Origin: Oscillospiraceae bacterium
GTDB lineage: Bacteria > Bacillota > Clostridia > UBA1212 > UBA1255
Assembly (NCBI GenBank): GCA_015069185.1
Contig: SVJB01000001.1
Coordinates: forward strand, 124,001 to 188,000
DNA: 64,000 nucleotides
Direction of reading: 5' to 3'
Below the pieces are notes generated by a model, which saw nothing but the letters and a program-made list of their open reading frames with translations, was not told the DNA's origin and ran no database searches. This document shows positions 1-9,254 of this stretch, in pieces. Position numbers and translations under genes: made by a program. Numbering within the stretch: the stretch's first letter is position 1; each line of letters starts with the position of its first letter.

Positions 1-1
1 A

Positions 2-1285
2 ATGATACTTAAGAAAGGTATTGCATTAGCTGTAAATGCTACAGTTGACAGCATCAGAGAAGACAGTCAGAAGATCAGAGGTAAAGAGGATATCGCTCGT
101 GTTGCTTCCGTATCTGCTAACGATGAGAAGGTTGGCGATTTAGTTGCTGAAGCAATGGAAAAGGTTACTAACGACGGTGTTATTACTGTTGAGGAATCCA
201 AGACAATGGGCACATATCTTGAAGTTGTTGAAGGTATGCAGTTTGACAGAGGTTATGTATCAGCATATATGGCTACTGATACTGATAAGATGGAAGCTAT
301 CTTAGATGATCCATATATTCTCATTACAGATAAGAAAATCTCTAACATACAGGAAATCCTTCCTGTACTTGAACAAATTGTTCAACAGGGTAAGAAGCTC
401 CTTATTATTGCTGAAGATGTTGATGGCGAAGCTTTAGCTACACTGGTTGTTAATAAACTCAGAGGCACGTTTACATGCGTTGCAGTAAAGGCTCCCGGTT
501 TTGGAGACAGAAGAAAAGAAATGCTTCGTGATATCGCTATCCTTACAGGTGGCGAAGTAATTACTGAAGAGCTTGGTTTTGATCTTAAAGAAGCTACAAT
601 CGATCAACTTGGTCGTGCAAGACAGGTTAAGGTCGCAAAGGAAAACACAATTATTGTTGATGGCGCAGGTGAACTTGATGAGATTAAGAACAGAGTTAAA
701 TCCATTAAAATGCAGATTGAAGAAACAACTTCAGAATTTGATCGTGAGAAGCTCCAGGAGCGCCTGGCTAAACTTTCCGGTGGTGTAGCTGTTATCCAGG
801 TTGGTGCTGCAACAGAGACAGAGATGAAGGAAAAGAAGCTCCGTATTGAGGACGCTCTGGCTGCAACTAAGGCTGCTGTTGAGGAAGGCATTGTTCCAGG
901 TGGCGGTACAGTTTATATTAATGCTATCGCCAGAGTATCAAAGCTTCTTAAAACAACGTCTGGCGATGAGAAGACAGGTGTTCAGATCGTTCTCAAAGCA
1001 TTAGAAGAACCAGTTAAGCAAATTGCTATTAACGCAGGTCTTGAAGGTGCAGTTGTAGTTGATAAGGTTAAGGGTGCAAAGCCCGGCATGGGTTACGATG
1101 TTCTCTCTGAGAAGCTCGTTGATATGATTGCTTGTGGTATTGTTGATCCTGCTAAGGTATCACGTAGTGCTCTGCAGAATGCTGCATCAGTTGCATCTAC
1201 ATTGCTCACAACAGAAGCTGTTGTTGCAGACATTCCTGAGCCGGAACCGGTAGCTCCCGCAGGCGGCATGGGCGGCATGTATTAA
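2..1285 (+). CDS. groEL: Chaperonin GroEL (5' truncated by window edge)
   Basis: This is the C-terminal ~427 residues of the 60-kDa chaperonin, which folds proteins in the cytoplasm as a double heptameric ring with GroES. The reading frame is open to the left edge. The first visible residues (LKKGIALAV) match an internal GroEL segment near residue 115 of the ~545-aa family, so the ATG at position 2 is not the true start. Visible landmarks are the apical-domain stretch with [10 protein letters not shown], the equatorial segment [13 protein letters not shown] and the glycine/methionine tail GGMGGMY. A strong terminator follows directly. groES would be expected upstream, outside the window. Identification is secure; only the N-terminus is missing. 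Confidence 0.98.
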   Translation: MILKKGIALAVNATVDSIREDSQKIRGKEDIARVASVSANDEKVGDLVAEAMEKVTNDGVITVEESKTMGTYLEVVEGMQFDRGYVSAYMATDTDKMEAILDDPYILITDKKISNIQEILPVLEQIVQQGKKLLIIAEDVDGEALATLVVNKLRGTFTCVAVKAPGFGDRRKEMLRDIAILTGGEVITEELGFDLKEATIDQLGRARQVKVAKENTIIVDGAGELDEIKNRVKSIKMQIEETTSEFDREKLQERLAKLSGGVAVIQVGAATETEMKEKKLRIEDALAATKAAVEEGIVPGGGTVYINAIARVSKLLKTTSGDEKTGVQIVLKALEEPVKQIAINAGLEGAVVVDKVKGAKPGMGYDVLSEKLVDMIACGIVDPAKVSRSALQNAASVASTLLTTEAVVADIPEPEPVAPAGGMGGMY

Positions 1286-1304
1286 TAATAATTGATTATA
1301 AAAT

Positions 1305-1338
1305 AAAAAAATCGGACTTAATAAGTCCGATTTTTTTT
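1305..1338 (+). terminator. Rho-independent terminator of groEL
   Basis: A stem ATCGGACTT pairs with AAGTCCGAT around a three-base loop and is followed by a run of eight T. The upstream A-run makes it potentially bidirectional. Confidence 0.92.
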
Positions 1339-1341
1339 ATT

Positions 1342-1369
1342 TTGTGAAATAATACTTTTAAAATAAAAT
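1342..1369 (+). promoter_or_regulatory. Possible weak promoter of the recombinase gene
   Basis: TTGTGA and TAAAAT are separated by 16 bp just after the groEL terminator and about 18 bp before the GTG start. This is a moderate match to the sigma-A consensus. It would give the recombinase its own transcription outside the invertible segment. Confidence 0.4.
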
Positions 1370-1386
1370 ATGGAAGGTGAAGGCTT

Positions 1387-2229
1387 GTGAAAAAAAATAC
1401 AATTAGCGACAAAGATATTATGTTGTACAAAGAATATCTGATTGAAAATGAACGAAGTAAGGCAACCATTGAGAAGTATATTAGAGATGTTATTTTTTTT
1501 AGAAAATATCTATCAAACAAACCGTTTGATAAAAAAATCATTTTGGAATATAAATCTTTCTTAAAAAAACAATATGCATTATCTAGCGCAAACTCAATGC
1601 TTGCTGCAATGAATTCATTTTTTAAATTTAAAGGTATGTTAGAATTTTGTGTAAAATTATTTGTTTTACAAAACAGGATTTATTGTTCTGATAATATGGA
1701 ATTATCAAAAGATGAATATATTTCTTTGATTAAAACGGCAGAAAAAAACAACAATATCAGATTGTCATTGATAATTCAAACAATATGTGTCACCGGAATT
1801 AGAATAAGTGAATTAAAATTTATCACAATAGAGTCAATCTATAAAGGTGAAGCAGAAGTATCGTGCAAAGGAAAGACACGAATAGTGTTTTTAATAAATG
1901 AACTGAGAAAAAGATTATTAAATTATGCAAGAGATAATAATATTATATCCGGACCTATATTTATTACTAAGAAGGGTAATTTTATTGATCGAAGTAATGT
2001 CTGGACAGAAATGAAAAAGCTATGTTTGGAAGCAAATGTTTCTGAATGTAAAGTGTTTCCACATAACTTACGTCATTTGTTTGCAAGATCTTTTTATGAA
2101 ATTGATAAAGATATTGTCAGATTATCAGACGTATTGGGTCATTCAAATATTAATACAACAAGGATATACATTGTGTCTAGCGGAAAAGAGCATTTAAGGA
2201 AAATGGAGAATATGACATTATTAGTATAA
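1387..2229 (+). CDS. Tyrosine recombinase (XerC/D-like site-specific integrase/invertase)
   Basis: This is a 280-aa phage-integrase-family recombinase, which cuts and rejoins DNA through a covalent tyrosine intermediate. An N-terminal SAM-like core-binding domain (about residues 9-90) precedes the catalytic domain. All the expected catalytic residues can be read: R139 (TGIRISEL), K163 (GKTR), H226 and R229 (HNLRH), H252 (GHSNINTT) and Y261 (RIYI). The GTG start is preceded by GGAAGGTGAAGG. The gene is markedly more AT-rich than groEL, as accessory genes often are. Four bases after its stop lies the first of two 28-bp inverted-core sites that bracket a promoter, so the likely substrate is this local switch rather than the chromosome dimer site. 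A chromosomal XerC/XerD role is less likely given the context. Family certain; DNA-inversion role inferred. Confidence 0.93.
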   Translation: MKKNTISDKDIMLYKEYLIENERSKATIEKYIRDVIFFRKYLSNKPFDKKIILEYKSFLKKQYALSSANSMLAAMNSFFKFKGMLEFCVKLFVLQNRIYCSDNMELSKDEYISLIKTAEKNNNIRLSLIIQTICVTGIRISELKFITIESIYKGEAEVSCKGKTRIVFLINELRKRLLNYARDNNIISGPIFITKKGNFIDRSNVWTEMKKLCLEANVSECKVFPHNLRHLFARSFYEIDKDIVRLSDVLGHSNINTTRIYIVSSGKEHLRKMENMTLLV

Positions 2230-2232
2230 GAG

Positions 2233-2260
2233 GCACAACATAATCTGTATTATGTTGTGC
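2233..2260 (+). repeat. Recombination-site candidate, left copy (28-bp palindrome, core CTGT)
   Basis: Two perfect 12-bp inverted arms, GCACAACATAAT (2233-2244) and ATTATGTTGTGC (2249-2260), flank the asymmetric centre CTGT. Read as 11-bp arms around a 6-bp spacer (TCTGTA), the layout equals that of Xer/dif-type sites (11-6-11, 28 bp). It lies 4 bp after the recombinase stop codon and is preceded by the heptamer ATAAGAG. Confidence 0.8.
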
Positions 2261-2368
2261 AAAACTTTTGAATTATCAGCTATATAAATAAAAAATAATT
2301 GAAAAACCAGTATATGTATTGATTTTTGTCTTCTTATATATTAGAATGACTGCGTAGATTAATAAGAG
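2261..2368. promoter_or_regulatory. Predicted invertible segment carrying a promoter
   Basis: This 108-bp AT-rich segment lies between two 28-bp sites that are exact reverse complements of each other. As sequenced it contains a promoter reading toward the 2426 gene. No comparably good promoter is seen on its other strand, so inversion would be expected to switch the downstream operon off. Inversion itself is inferred, not seen in this single sequence. Confidence 0.7.
2319..2347 (+). promoter_or_regulatory. Sigma-A promoter inside the invertible segment (ON orientation)
   Basis: The -35 TTGATT (2319-2324) and -10 TAGAAT (2342-2347) are separated by exactly 17 bp. Transcription would start near 2354, run through the right-hand palindrome and reach the ATG at 2426. 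No other good promoter lies between here and that gene. Confidence 0.7.
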
Positions 2369-2396
2369 GCACAACATAATACAGATTATGTTGTGC
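2369..2396 (-). repeat. Recombination-site candidate, right copy (28-bp palindrome, core ACAG)
   Basis: The arms are identical to those of the left copy, GCACAACATAAT (2369-2380) and ATTATGTTGTGC (2385-2396), but the centre is ACAG, the reverse complement of CTGT. The whole 28-bp site is therefore a perfect inverted copy of the left site, which is the orientation required for inversion rather than deletion. It is also preceded by ATAAGAG. Confidence 0.8.
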
Positions 2397-2425
2397 GATT
2401 TCTGTTTTTATAAAAAGGGAGTTAG

Positions 2426-4264
2426 ATGTACAAAAGGCGAATTATAATGATAATATTTATGTTATTTGCATGTCTTTGTTTGTTGATATCAGCAAGTTAT
2501 GCTTGGTTAACCATGTCCCTGGCACCGGAAGTTAGTGGTATTAATACTCATATCGGAACAAATGGCAATCTGGAAATTGCATTATTAAATGAACAAACTT
2601 ATATTGATCCATCGCAAATTAAAAGTCTTATAGGGTCATCAAAAGAAGTATCAAATCCCTTAATTTCCAATATAACCTGGGGAAATCTTATAGATTTAAG
2701 TGATAAAAAATATGGTCTTGATAAAATTACGTTACAACCGTCAAGATTAAATGTTCAATCGAATATTAACGGTATTAATACTGTTTATAACAATTTATTA
2801 TCATTTCCGGAGTTTGATTCGGATGGAAGATTTAAAAAATTCAGTTCAGAAACCATAAGTACAACTTATACTGACCAAGGATTTATTTATGATACAACTC
2901 GACAAACATATGGTGTTCGTTGCATAGGGAGAACTTCTTCTGTATCTTCGCAAGAAACAGCATTGGCAAACAGCAGAGCTGCAATTCGTTCATATAGGAC
3001 TTCATCAGTCAGATCGGTTGAATCTGTGTTAAAATCCAATGGAGGAGAATTGTTGGCTCTGTATATAGATGTATTAATGGGTAATCGTGATAATTATAAC
3101 GATGTTGACATAGCGCTTGTTCAGGATACAGCCACGCGACTACTGGGTTCAATTAGTTATATTGATTTGGCTATAAGACAGGCTATTGTGGGATATTGTT
3201 CTATCAGTATCGATGATACTGATACTTTTAAACAAATCAATGAGACTGTATGTAATACAATGGTACCTTTGACAACTGTTTTTATGTATTTACCTGATGT
3301 TATACCGGATGATATGAAACAGATGGTAAATGAAATTGAAAAAGAAAAAAATAACTTACAAGAGGTAATATCACTGTGTGGAGACTATAACAATAATACA
3401 TATAGTGAAAATGATATTCTCATATTACTAGACAAAGTGTTACCATATAATGAGGTTTACATAAACAGTAAAAAACTGGAAAAGAATAAAATTAATACAT
3501 CTATTGATGGAGATAATAAAATCACACTCACAGATGATGCAGGTGCCATGGCAATGATCGCTGATTATTGTGGGAATTATGACATCTTTTTCACATATTC
3601 AAAGAATTCTAGCTTCGAACTTATTACATTATCTAAAAAATCACCGGGTTATCTTGAGAAAATTGCCAAATCTTTAGACGAATTAAGAATTGATACAGAG
3701 AGTAATAGCTATACATCAGAAGTAAAGGAAATATATGGATATGCTATTGATCTAGCTTTCAGATGTAACACAAATTGTAACTTATTATTACAAACAGAGG
3801 GATCGTTGAGAGTCGAAGAAGACTCAGCTGATATGATGCTACAAGGCAACGGAAGTTATATGAGTTTTTCTTCAGGACAATTAAATGATTCGCAAATAAT
3901 TTCACTTATGGATTCGTTCCGAGTAGCTTTTGTAAATGATCAAAATAATGTACTTGCAATAGCAAAACTTAATGTAAGTAACTATTCAAAAGAGGGTACG
4001 GAAATAAAAGCACCTCTGTATTTATATGAATATAAAGTATCTGTCGATGGAAGTATTTCTATGGGAAAAAGACTCAAAGAGGACAGAAAGATAATGGAAT
4101 TAACAGAAAATACGATTTCAATTATGACTATTATTGTATGGCTTGATGGAGATCATGTGGACAATAGTCTTGCCGCAAACAGTGAAAATAGTTTGAGTGG
4201 AGCTCTTAACTTGCAATTTGCAAGTGATGCAAATCTCAGGCCTGCAGATATACTTATTTCGTAA
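2426..4264 (+). CDS. Secreted surface/matrix protein with TasA/SipW-like N-terminus (612 aa)
   Basis: The function is not established. Residues ~5-25 form a hydrophobic signal or anchor segment followed by SYAWLTMSLAPEVSG and, a little later, NGNLEIALLN. That arrangement (hydrophobic core, AW/AYF motif, V-x-N-T, then G-x-L-E-I) resembles SipW-processed biofilm matrix proteins such as TasA and camelysin. The rest of the protein aligns along its length with the first ~630 residues of the next gene (TWGNLIDL, YGLD, PSRLN, YGVR, YIDLAIRQA, YGYAIDLAFRCN, VWLDGD, LNLQFAS). The short protein is therefore essentially the common module alone. It has no C-terminal sorting signal. The start has AAAGGGAG upstream. 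The gene lies directly downstream of the predicted invertible promoter, 29 bp past the right site, so phase-variable expression is inferred. Confidence 0.8.
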   Translation: MYKRRIIMIIFMLFACLCLLISASYAWLTMSLAPEVSGINTHIGTNGNLEIALLNEQTYIDPSQIKSLIGSSKEVSNPLISNITWGNLIDLSDKKYGLDKITLQPSRLNVQSNINGINTVYNNLLSFPEFDSDGRFKKFSSETISTTYTDQGFIYDTTRQTYGVRCIGRTSSVSSQETALANSRAAIRSYRTSSVRSVESVLKSNGGELLALYIDVLMGNRDNYNDVDIALVQDTATRLLGSISYIDLAIRQAIVGYCSISIDDTDTFKQINETVCNTMVPLTTVFMYLPDVIPDDMKQMVNEIEKEKNNLQEVISLCGDYNNNTYSENDILILLDKVLPYNEVYINSKKLEKNKINTSIDGDNKITLTDDAGAMAMIADYCGNYDIFFTYSKNSSFELITLSKKSPGYLEKIAKSLDELRIDTESNSYTSEVKEIYGYAIDLAFRCNTNCNLLLQTEGSLRVEEDSADMMLQGNGSYMSFSSGQLNDSQIISLMDSFRVAFVNDQNNVLAIAKLNVSNYSKEGTEIKAPLYLYEYKVSVDGSISMGKRLKEDRKIMELTENTISIMTIIVWLDGDHVDNSLAANSENSLSGALNLQFASDANLRPADILIS

Positions 4265-4287
4265 TATAACAAATTGGAGGTAAAGAC

Positions 4288-7200
4288 ATGAGAAAAAGAA
4301 AATTTTCACAGGAAACACCTAAGAAAATAAAGAGTAAATTAATAGCAGCTGTTACAATGCTATTAATATCATGTGTTTTGGTCACAATAGCAGGTTATGC
4401 CTGGCTCACAATGTCAATTGCGCCTGAAGTTACGGGAGTAAAAACAAATATAGGCTCTAACGGTAGTTTAGAAATTGCCTTGCTAAATGCTAAGACAAGA
4501 CAGGACCTGACACAAATCAAAACGGCAGTTGGACAGTCTTTGGTGAACAATAAAGTAACTGCAAATAATACCTGGGGAAATATTATAGACCTTAATGATT
4601 CCAGTTATGGCCTGGACAACATTGTTTTACTTCCATCCAGATTAAATACTGTTAAGAAAATAGGCGGTGGGTACACAGTAAATACAGGAATGCTTTCCGT
4701 CCCTACATATGGCTATGATGGACGTATTATTGATCTGACGGATAATACTTTCTCCGCAGTATTTAATAAATCTGCTTTTTCATATTCGTCTATACAGCAA
4801 TATGGCGTCAGAGCGATTGGTACAGCTGATACATTAAGTGTGCGAGAGAGTGCAATCGCAATGGCTAAGAGTAATATAAGAACCTATACAAATAGTGCTA
4901 ATAGTAGTAGCTCCGGCGTACTTAAAAGACGAGGTATGGATTTACTTAATTTAATTGTAACCCATGCCACAAATTCTAATGCAACTTACGATGATAGCGA
5001 TCTGGAAATATTGAATGATATGATTTCTTCTTTACAAAATTCTGCTGATTACATAGATCTTGCTATCAGACAGGCGCTTGTTGCATACGCAGCTTCGTTA
5101 GCTGACAGTGAAGAAGCATTTATCTCTATAAGAAATCAAATTGTAGATAATGACAAGAAACTGGATAGTATTATTGATTCTATTGATGTTACTTTGCCGG
5201 ATACTTTTAATAGCAAATGGGTAGATAAACTTAATGATTTACAGAACAAGTTAAACGAAGCAAATAATCAGTTAAACCAATTAGACGGTGGGGAATATAC
5301 CTGGAGTGATATACGTGGTGTTCTGGATAAATTGATTAATCTTGACGAAGCATATATCGGTGAAAAGAAATTCAGCAACTGTACTTCTGCAGAATTAATT
5401 GAAATAGCACAAGATGATTTTACAATTACGCTCAGCACTGGATCTGGCGTGTTTGCTGATATATCTGATTTTGCAGGAGATTTTTCTTCTTCTGTAAAAT
5501 ATTTAGGAGCAGAAGTAACAATAAGAACTCTTTCTCAAGTCGATCCTATGTATTTACAAGTAATTAGTGAATTGGTTAATAAGCTTTCTGCAAGCAATAG
5601 CGGAGCAGAAGATGCATATAAAATTACATCCACATACGGATATGCAATTGACCTTGCTTTCCGATGCAATGCTCCAATATCAGATTTGTTATTGCAAACT
5701 GAAGCAATGCAGCGAATATACGAAGATTCTGTATCGCCCAGCACAATGGGTGGTGGTAGCTATATGGAATTTGTACGTACAGATACAGATTTTACAGTGG
5801 AACAGTCTACAAAACTTATGGATGCTCTGAGGGTTGGATTTATTGATGATCAGGGTAACATTTTGTGCGTTGCAAAATTGAATGTAAGTAATAGGGTTGT
5901 TGATAAGAATACAATCAAAGCTCCACTTTATATTTATGATTATTCTATTAGTGAAGAAGAAGAGGATAAGGGTGCCATGATTATTGGTGAGCGCCGTAAA
6001 TTTGATAATAAAATTGTTGCTTTGGAACAAAATGTTGCAAAGGCTGTAACAGTTCTTGTATGGCTTGATGGAGATATAGTTGATAATACTATGGTTTCTG
6101 CTGAGTCGGAAACTTCTTTGAATGGTACCCTTAACCTACAATTTGCAAGTAGTGCAGATCTTATTCCTGCTGATAATAACGGGCTGATTAATCTGACAAC
6201 TAATACAAATGACTTAATAGCAACAATAGAATCTTATAAGGAAACATATAAAGCAGGTCAGAAAATGTATACTACAATTTCATGGAATGCATTTACTGAT
6301 GCTTATGAGCATGCTATGGCTGTTGTAGAAAATAAAAATTCTAATGATAGTCAAGTGTATATGGCGAATAAACATCTAAAAGTAGCAAAGCAAAGCCTGG
6401 AAGAGATAAATATTACTGCATTGAAGAATGAAGCAGAGAGAATTCGTACAATGATGGGAACCTCTGAAGATATAGCACGCTACGTATTATTTGATGAAGA
6501 AAAAGATATTTTCATTTCAACAGACGAGTATACTCAGGCAGATAAAGAAAATAGTGTTGCGACAATTTATAGAGTTAACTATTCTAATAATTTAAGAGAA
6601 GAAGGTAATGGAGTAAAATCAACAATATATACTGATGAAAGCTGGTCAGCCCTTGCTGCGGCATTATACGATGCAGAGTCTATAATACAGTATCAGACAG
6701 CCGCGAATTTCATTAGAATTGATAATGCAATGACAGCATTAGATCTGGCTTATAAGGCTCTTGAAAGAAAAGTATTTTATATTCCGTATGAATATGAAGG
6801 TGATTTATATTATTTTGCAATAAGTAGCGAAGATGATACATATGGTAAGTGGTATGATGCAAACTTTAAAATGATAGTATCTGATTTGAGAGTTCTTGAA
6901 TTAGATGCCAGAGCGGAGGTTGCTGAGATTGCATACATTGATCAGTTTGAATATATCGAAAATATTTCAAGTATTATTACTCCTGTTGTAAAAATTAAAA
7001 CTGAGTTATATTCATCTTTAAAAAATGAAGAAATATTAGCAGTTCATTGGAATTGTGGAGATAAATTGATATTATCTATGGATAACAAACAAAAATCCTA
7101 CATAGAAGCATTGATTAATAACGCAAAAGAACTTGGTATTGATTCAGAACTATATGCTGATGCTCAAGCATTATTAACACGAGGCAATGATAATATTTTA

Positions 7201-9123
7201 AGTACTCCATCTCGTGATGAAGCGAATCTTGCTATTATTGATCTTGAAAAGTTAATCAAAGAGGCTCAGAATGAGTTAAATGCACTAAATCTTACAAATG
7301 ATGAAATGAAGGAAGTAATGAAAAGTGCTATTAATAAGTTAAAAGCAATTGAAGGTTATTCGGAGACAGATGCAACATTTACAGATGTTGTAAATGTTGT
7401 AAATGATGCAGAAGAATATATTCTTAGAACCAATAACTTCAAGCTTCTTGAAGCATATAAATTATTAATTCAATTAAATGATCAATTAAAGGAAAATAAT
7501 TTAGATCCTGTTGAATTGTATGATTATAAGAAGATGACTGATAAGCAAAGAGCGATGATTAATAATGCAATTGAGAGAGCAAATACAATTCTTGATAAGA
7601 ATACAACTGACCCTGATATCGATGGAGAAGAAACCGATACTAAACTTGTTGCTCTTGAAAATGCGATAACAAAAGCAGAAAATGATTTGAAAACAGAACT
7701 TTCAGAAAAATCCGCACAGCTTTTGCTTGACGAATTAAATAAAAATATTGTTGATTGTGGTGGTAGTGCAGTTACAGAAGACTCTGTTGATACGATAACG
7801 GAAGAGCAACGCGCTGTTCTGTTAAAGGCTGTAAATAATGCCAAAACAATTGAAGGTTGGGATTCAGAACCTGTGGACGGAGTGGATTCTTTCGAAAAGT
7901 TAAAGAAATTAATAAAAGATAGTGAGGATATTTTGTCTTCTGAGACCGGTAATAATTCAACAAAAGAATACGTTCAATCTTTAATTGACGGAATAAATGT
8001 ATTTCTTGTTGACAATGGCATGAAAGCAGTAAATGAATACAATACAATTGTTCATAAACTGCCCATGGGGTCTGAAATACTTAATGTAACAAACTTTGTT
8101 GATTTTGCTACTGCGATCATGCATCCATCAGGAACAGTAGGTAAGACAATGATTGGCGCTGTTGTACTTACCAAAAGTGGTGTGGTACTTAATGTCAACA
8201 AAGAAATTACCGTTTACGAAGCTATTGATTCAGCAAAGATATCTACAGATTCTGAGAAGGCAAATGATTTTAAGGTTAATGATACATTAGATTACACCGT
8301 GTCTTTAAAACAAAAGCAAATTCCATATATTGATCAGCTGGGAAATGTTTTATGTTTCGTAATGAATAATTCTGGATCTGGAAAGGAATATATGGCATTA
8401 TTCAAAATTGATACAGAGAATAAGACAGTTATTAATAGTGATGGAAATGGAGATATTGTGTATGAAAATAGTGCAAAAGTATATGATACAGAAGAATACT
8501 TAATTACAATTTCTGACGGAAAACTCAATATTTCTAAAGCACAAGTTGACGGCAATGGTGATTATATAAGAGACAATAGCCAAAATATTATCTATCAGGT
8601 TATTGCAGAAGAAACTTGTGATGAGTTACTTTATGTTGATAATAATCTTAACTTATATTATAAACAGGGTGAAAATATAGTTTGTATAAATCCTGATGGT
8701 AATAAGTTAATAGATAGCAAGGTATATCTTGTCGATAATCAATATAGTGGGTATATTATCGCACAGAATTACAAAAACCTCATTAAGTCGGTATACTATA
8801 CCGGTGAAGACCAGGAAGAAATCCATGTAGGTTATATAAATATTAATAATTTTGATTCATGGGTATCAGGGCAGATATATGAAGTAACCAATAGTACTGA
8901 GGTTGGTGAAAATATTGATCATAGTGTTTGGTCAACAAGTAATATAAATGTATTTAAAATCGTTGATGATGGTTATAATTCCTGTAAAATACAAGGAATA
9001 GGAGTCGGTCAAGCATACTTAAGTGTGACTGTCTATACCAAGCAAGGTAACAACTATACAGTAAGCTACCTTGTGACTGTGAATCCGGCAAAAGACATTA
9101 ATGAAGATAATGTAACAGAATAA
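4288..9123 (+). CDS. Very large secreted surface protein, paralogue of the 2426 gene, with FIVAR-like and Ig-like parts (1611 aa)
   Basis: Residues ~1-630 repeat the whole 612-aa module of the upstream protein, including the N-terminal hydrophobic segment and YAWLTMSIAPEVTG. After that come helical repeats resembling FIVAR domains (about 640-860; for example YTTISWNAF and YTDESWSAL), then long helical stretches rich in D, E, K and N (about 940-1250). Beta-rich sequence follows. Near the C-terminus there is a Big_2-like Ig fold (WSTSNINVF, then GIGVGQAYLSVTVY). There is no LPxTG-type tail, so attachment to the cell would have to use the N-terminus or polymerisation with its partner. GGAGG lies 7 bp before the ATG, and only 23 bp separate it from the previous gene, so the two form one operon. 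A terminator follows. Adhesin, matrix or fibre component is inference. Confidence 0.8.
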   Translation: MRKRKFSQETPKKIKSKLIAAVTMLLISCVLVTIAGYAWLTMSIAPEVTGVKTNIGSNGSLEIALLNAKTRQDLTQIKTAVGQSLVNNKVTANNTWGNIIDLNDSSYGLDNIVLLPSRLNTVKKIGGGYTVNTGMLSVPTYGYDGRIIDLTDNTFSAVFNKSAFSYSSIQQYGVRAIGTADTLSVRESAIAMAKSNIRTYTNSANSSSSGVLKRRGMDLLNLIVTHATNSNATYDDSDLEILNDMISSLQNSADYIDLAIRQALVAYAASLADSEEAFISIRNQIVDNDKKLDSIIDSIDVTLPDTFNSKWVDKLNDLQNKLNEANNQLNQLDGGEYTWSDIRGVLDKLINLDEAYIGEKKFSNCTSAELIEIAQDDFTITLSTGSGVFADISDFAGDFSSSVKYLGAEVTIRTLSQVDPMYLQVISELVNKLSASNSGAEDAYKITSTYGYAIDLAFRCNAPISDLLLQTEAMQRIYEDSVSPSTMGGGSYMEFVRTDTDFTVEQSTKLMDALRVGFIDDQGNILCVAKLNVSNRVVDKNTIKAPLYIYDYSISEEEEDKGAMIIGERRKFDNKIVALEQNVAKAVTVLVWLDGDIVDNTMVSAESETSLNGTLNLQFASSADLIPADNNGLINLTTNTNDLIATIESYKETYKAGQKMYTTISWNAFTDAYEHAMAVVENKNSNDSQVYMANKHLKVAKQSLEEINITALKNEAERIRTMMGTSEDIARYVLFDEEKDIFISTDEYTQADKENSVATIYRVNYSNNLREEGNGVKSTIYTDESWSALAAALYDAESIIQYQTAANFIRIDNAMTALDLAYKALERKVFYIPYEYEGDLYYFAISSEDDTYGKWYDANFKMIVSDLRVLELDARAEVAEIAYIDQFEYIENISSIITPVVKIKTELYSSLKNEEILAVHWNCGDKLILSMDNKQKSYIEALINNAKELGIDSELYADAQALLTRGNDNILSTPSRDEANLAIIDLEKLIKEAQNELNALNLTNDEMKEVMKSAINKLKAIEGYSETDATFTDVVNVVNDAEEYILRTNNFKLLEAYKLLIQLNDQLKENNLDPVELYDYKKMTDKQRAMINNAIERANTILDKNTTDPDIDGEETDTKLVALENAITKAENDLKTELSEKSAQLLLDELNKNIVDCGGSAVTEDSVDTITEEQRAVLLKAVNNAKTIEGWDSEPVDGVDSFEKLKKLIKDSEDILSSETGNNSTKEYVQSLIDGINVFLVDNGMKAVNEYNTIVHKLPMGSEILNVTNFVDFATAIMHPSGTVGKTMIGAVVLTKSGVVLNVNKEITVYEAIDSAKISTDSEKANDFKVNDTLDYTVSLKQKQIPYIDQLGNVLCFVMNNSGSGKEYMALFKIDTENKTVINSDGNGDIVYENSAKVYDTEEYLITISDGKLNISKAQVDGNGDYIRDNSQNIIYQVIAEETCDELLYVDNNLNLYYKQGENIVCINPDGNKLIDSKVYLVDNQYSGYIIAQNYKNLIKSVYYTGEDQEEIHVGYININNFDSWVSGQIYEVTNSTEVGENIDHSVWSTSNINVFKIVDDGYNSCKIQGIGVGQAYLSVTVYTKQGNNYTVSYLVTVNPAKDINEDNVTE

Positions 9124-9140
9124 GCTTTGATCACAATTAG

Positions 9141-9168
9141 AAGGCTTCCTGAAAAGGAAGCCTTTTTT
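9141..9168 (+). terminator. Terminator of the surface-protein operon
   Basis: AAGGCTTCCT and AGGAAGCCTT form a perfect 10-bp stem with a four-base loop, followed by a T-run. Confidence 0.92.
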
Positions 9169-9195
9169 ACAAAAAAATAAAATCTCAATAAACAC

Positions 9196-9224
9196 TTGAC
9201 ACTATCTTTTTTCGATTGTATTCT
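9196..9224 (+). promoter_or_regulatory. Sigma-A promoter of the beta-helix gene
   Basis: A perfect -35 TTGACA (9196-9201) and -10 TATTCT (9219-9224) are spaced 17 bp apart, 31 bp before the chosen ATG. Confidence 0.75.
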
Positions 9225-9254
9225 TTTGTTGTAAAAAATGCAAGGAGTTCTCAT

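Noticed and set aside
604..1278. Long antisense frames opposite groEL and other conserved genes
   Set aside because: They lack ribosome sites and are mirror frames of genes with certain identity.
1387..2229. The tyrosine recombinase as part of an integrated phage or conjugative element
   Set aside because: No phage or conjugation genes, excision functions or attachment-site duplication of a tRNA are nearby; the adjacent inverted sites suit a local invertase.
2233..2396. The two 28-bp palindromes as rho-independent terminators
   Set aside because: The stems are AT-rich and lack the T-run seen in every clear terminator of this window, and one lies downstream of the promoter in the 5' leader of the operon. 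The reverse-complement cores are better explained as recombination sites.
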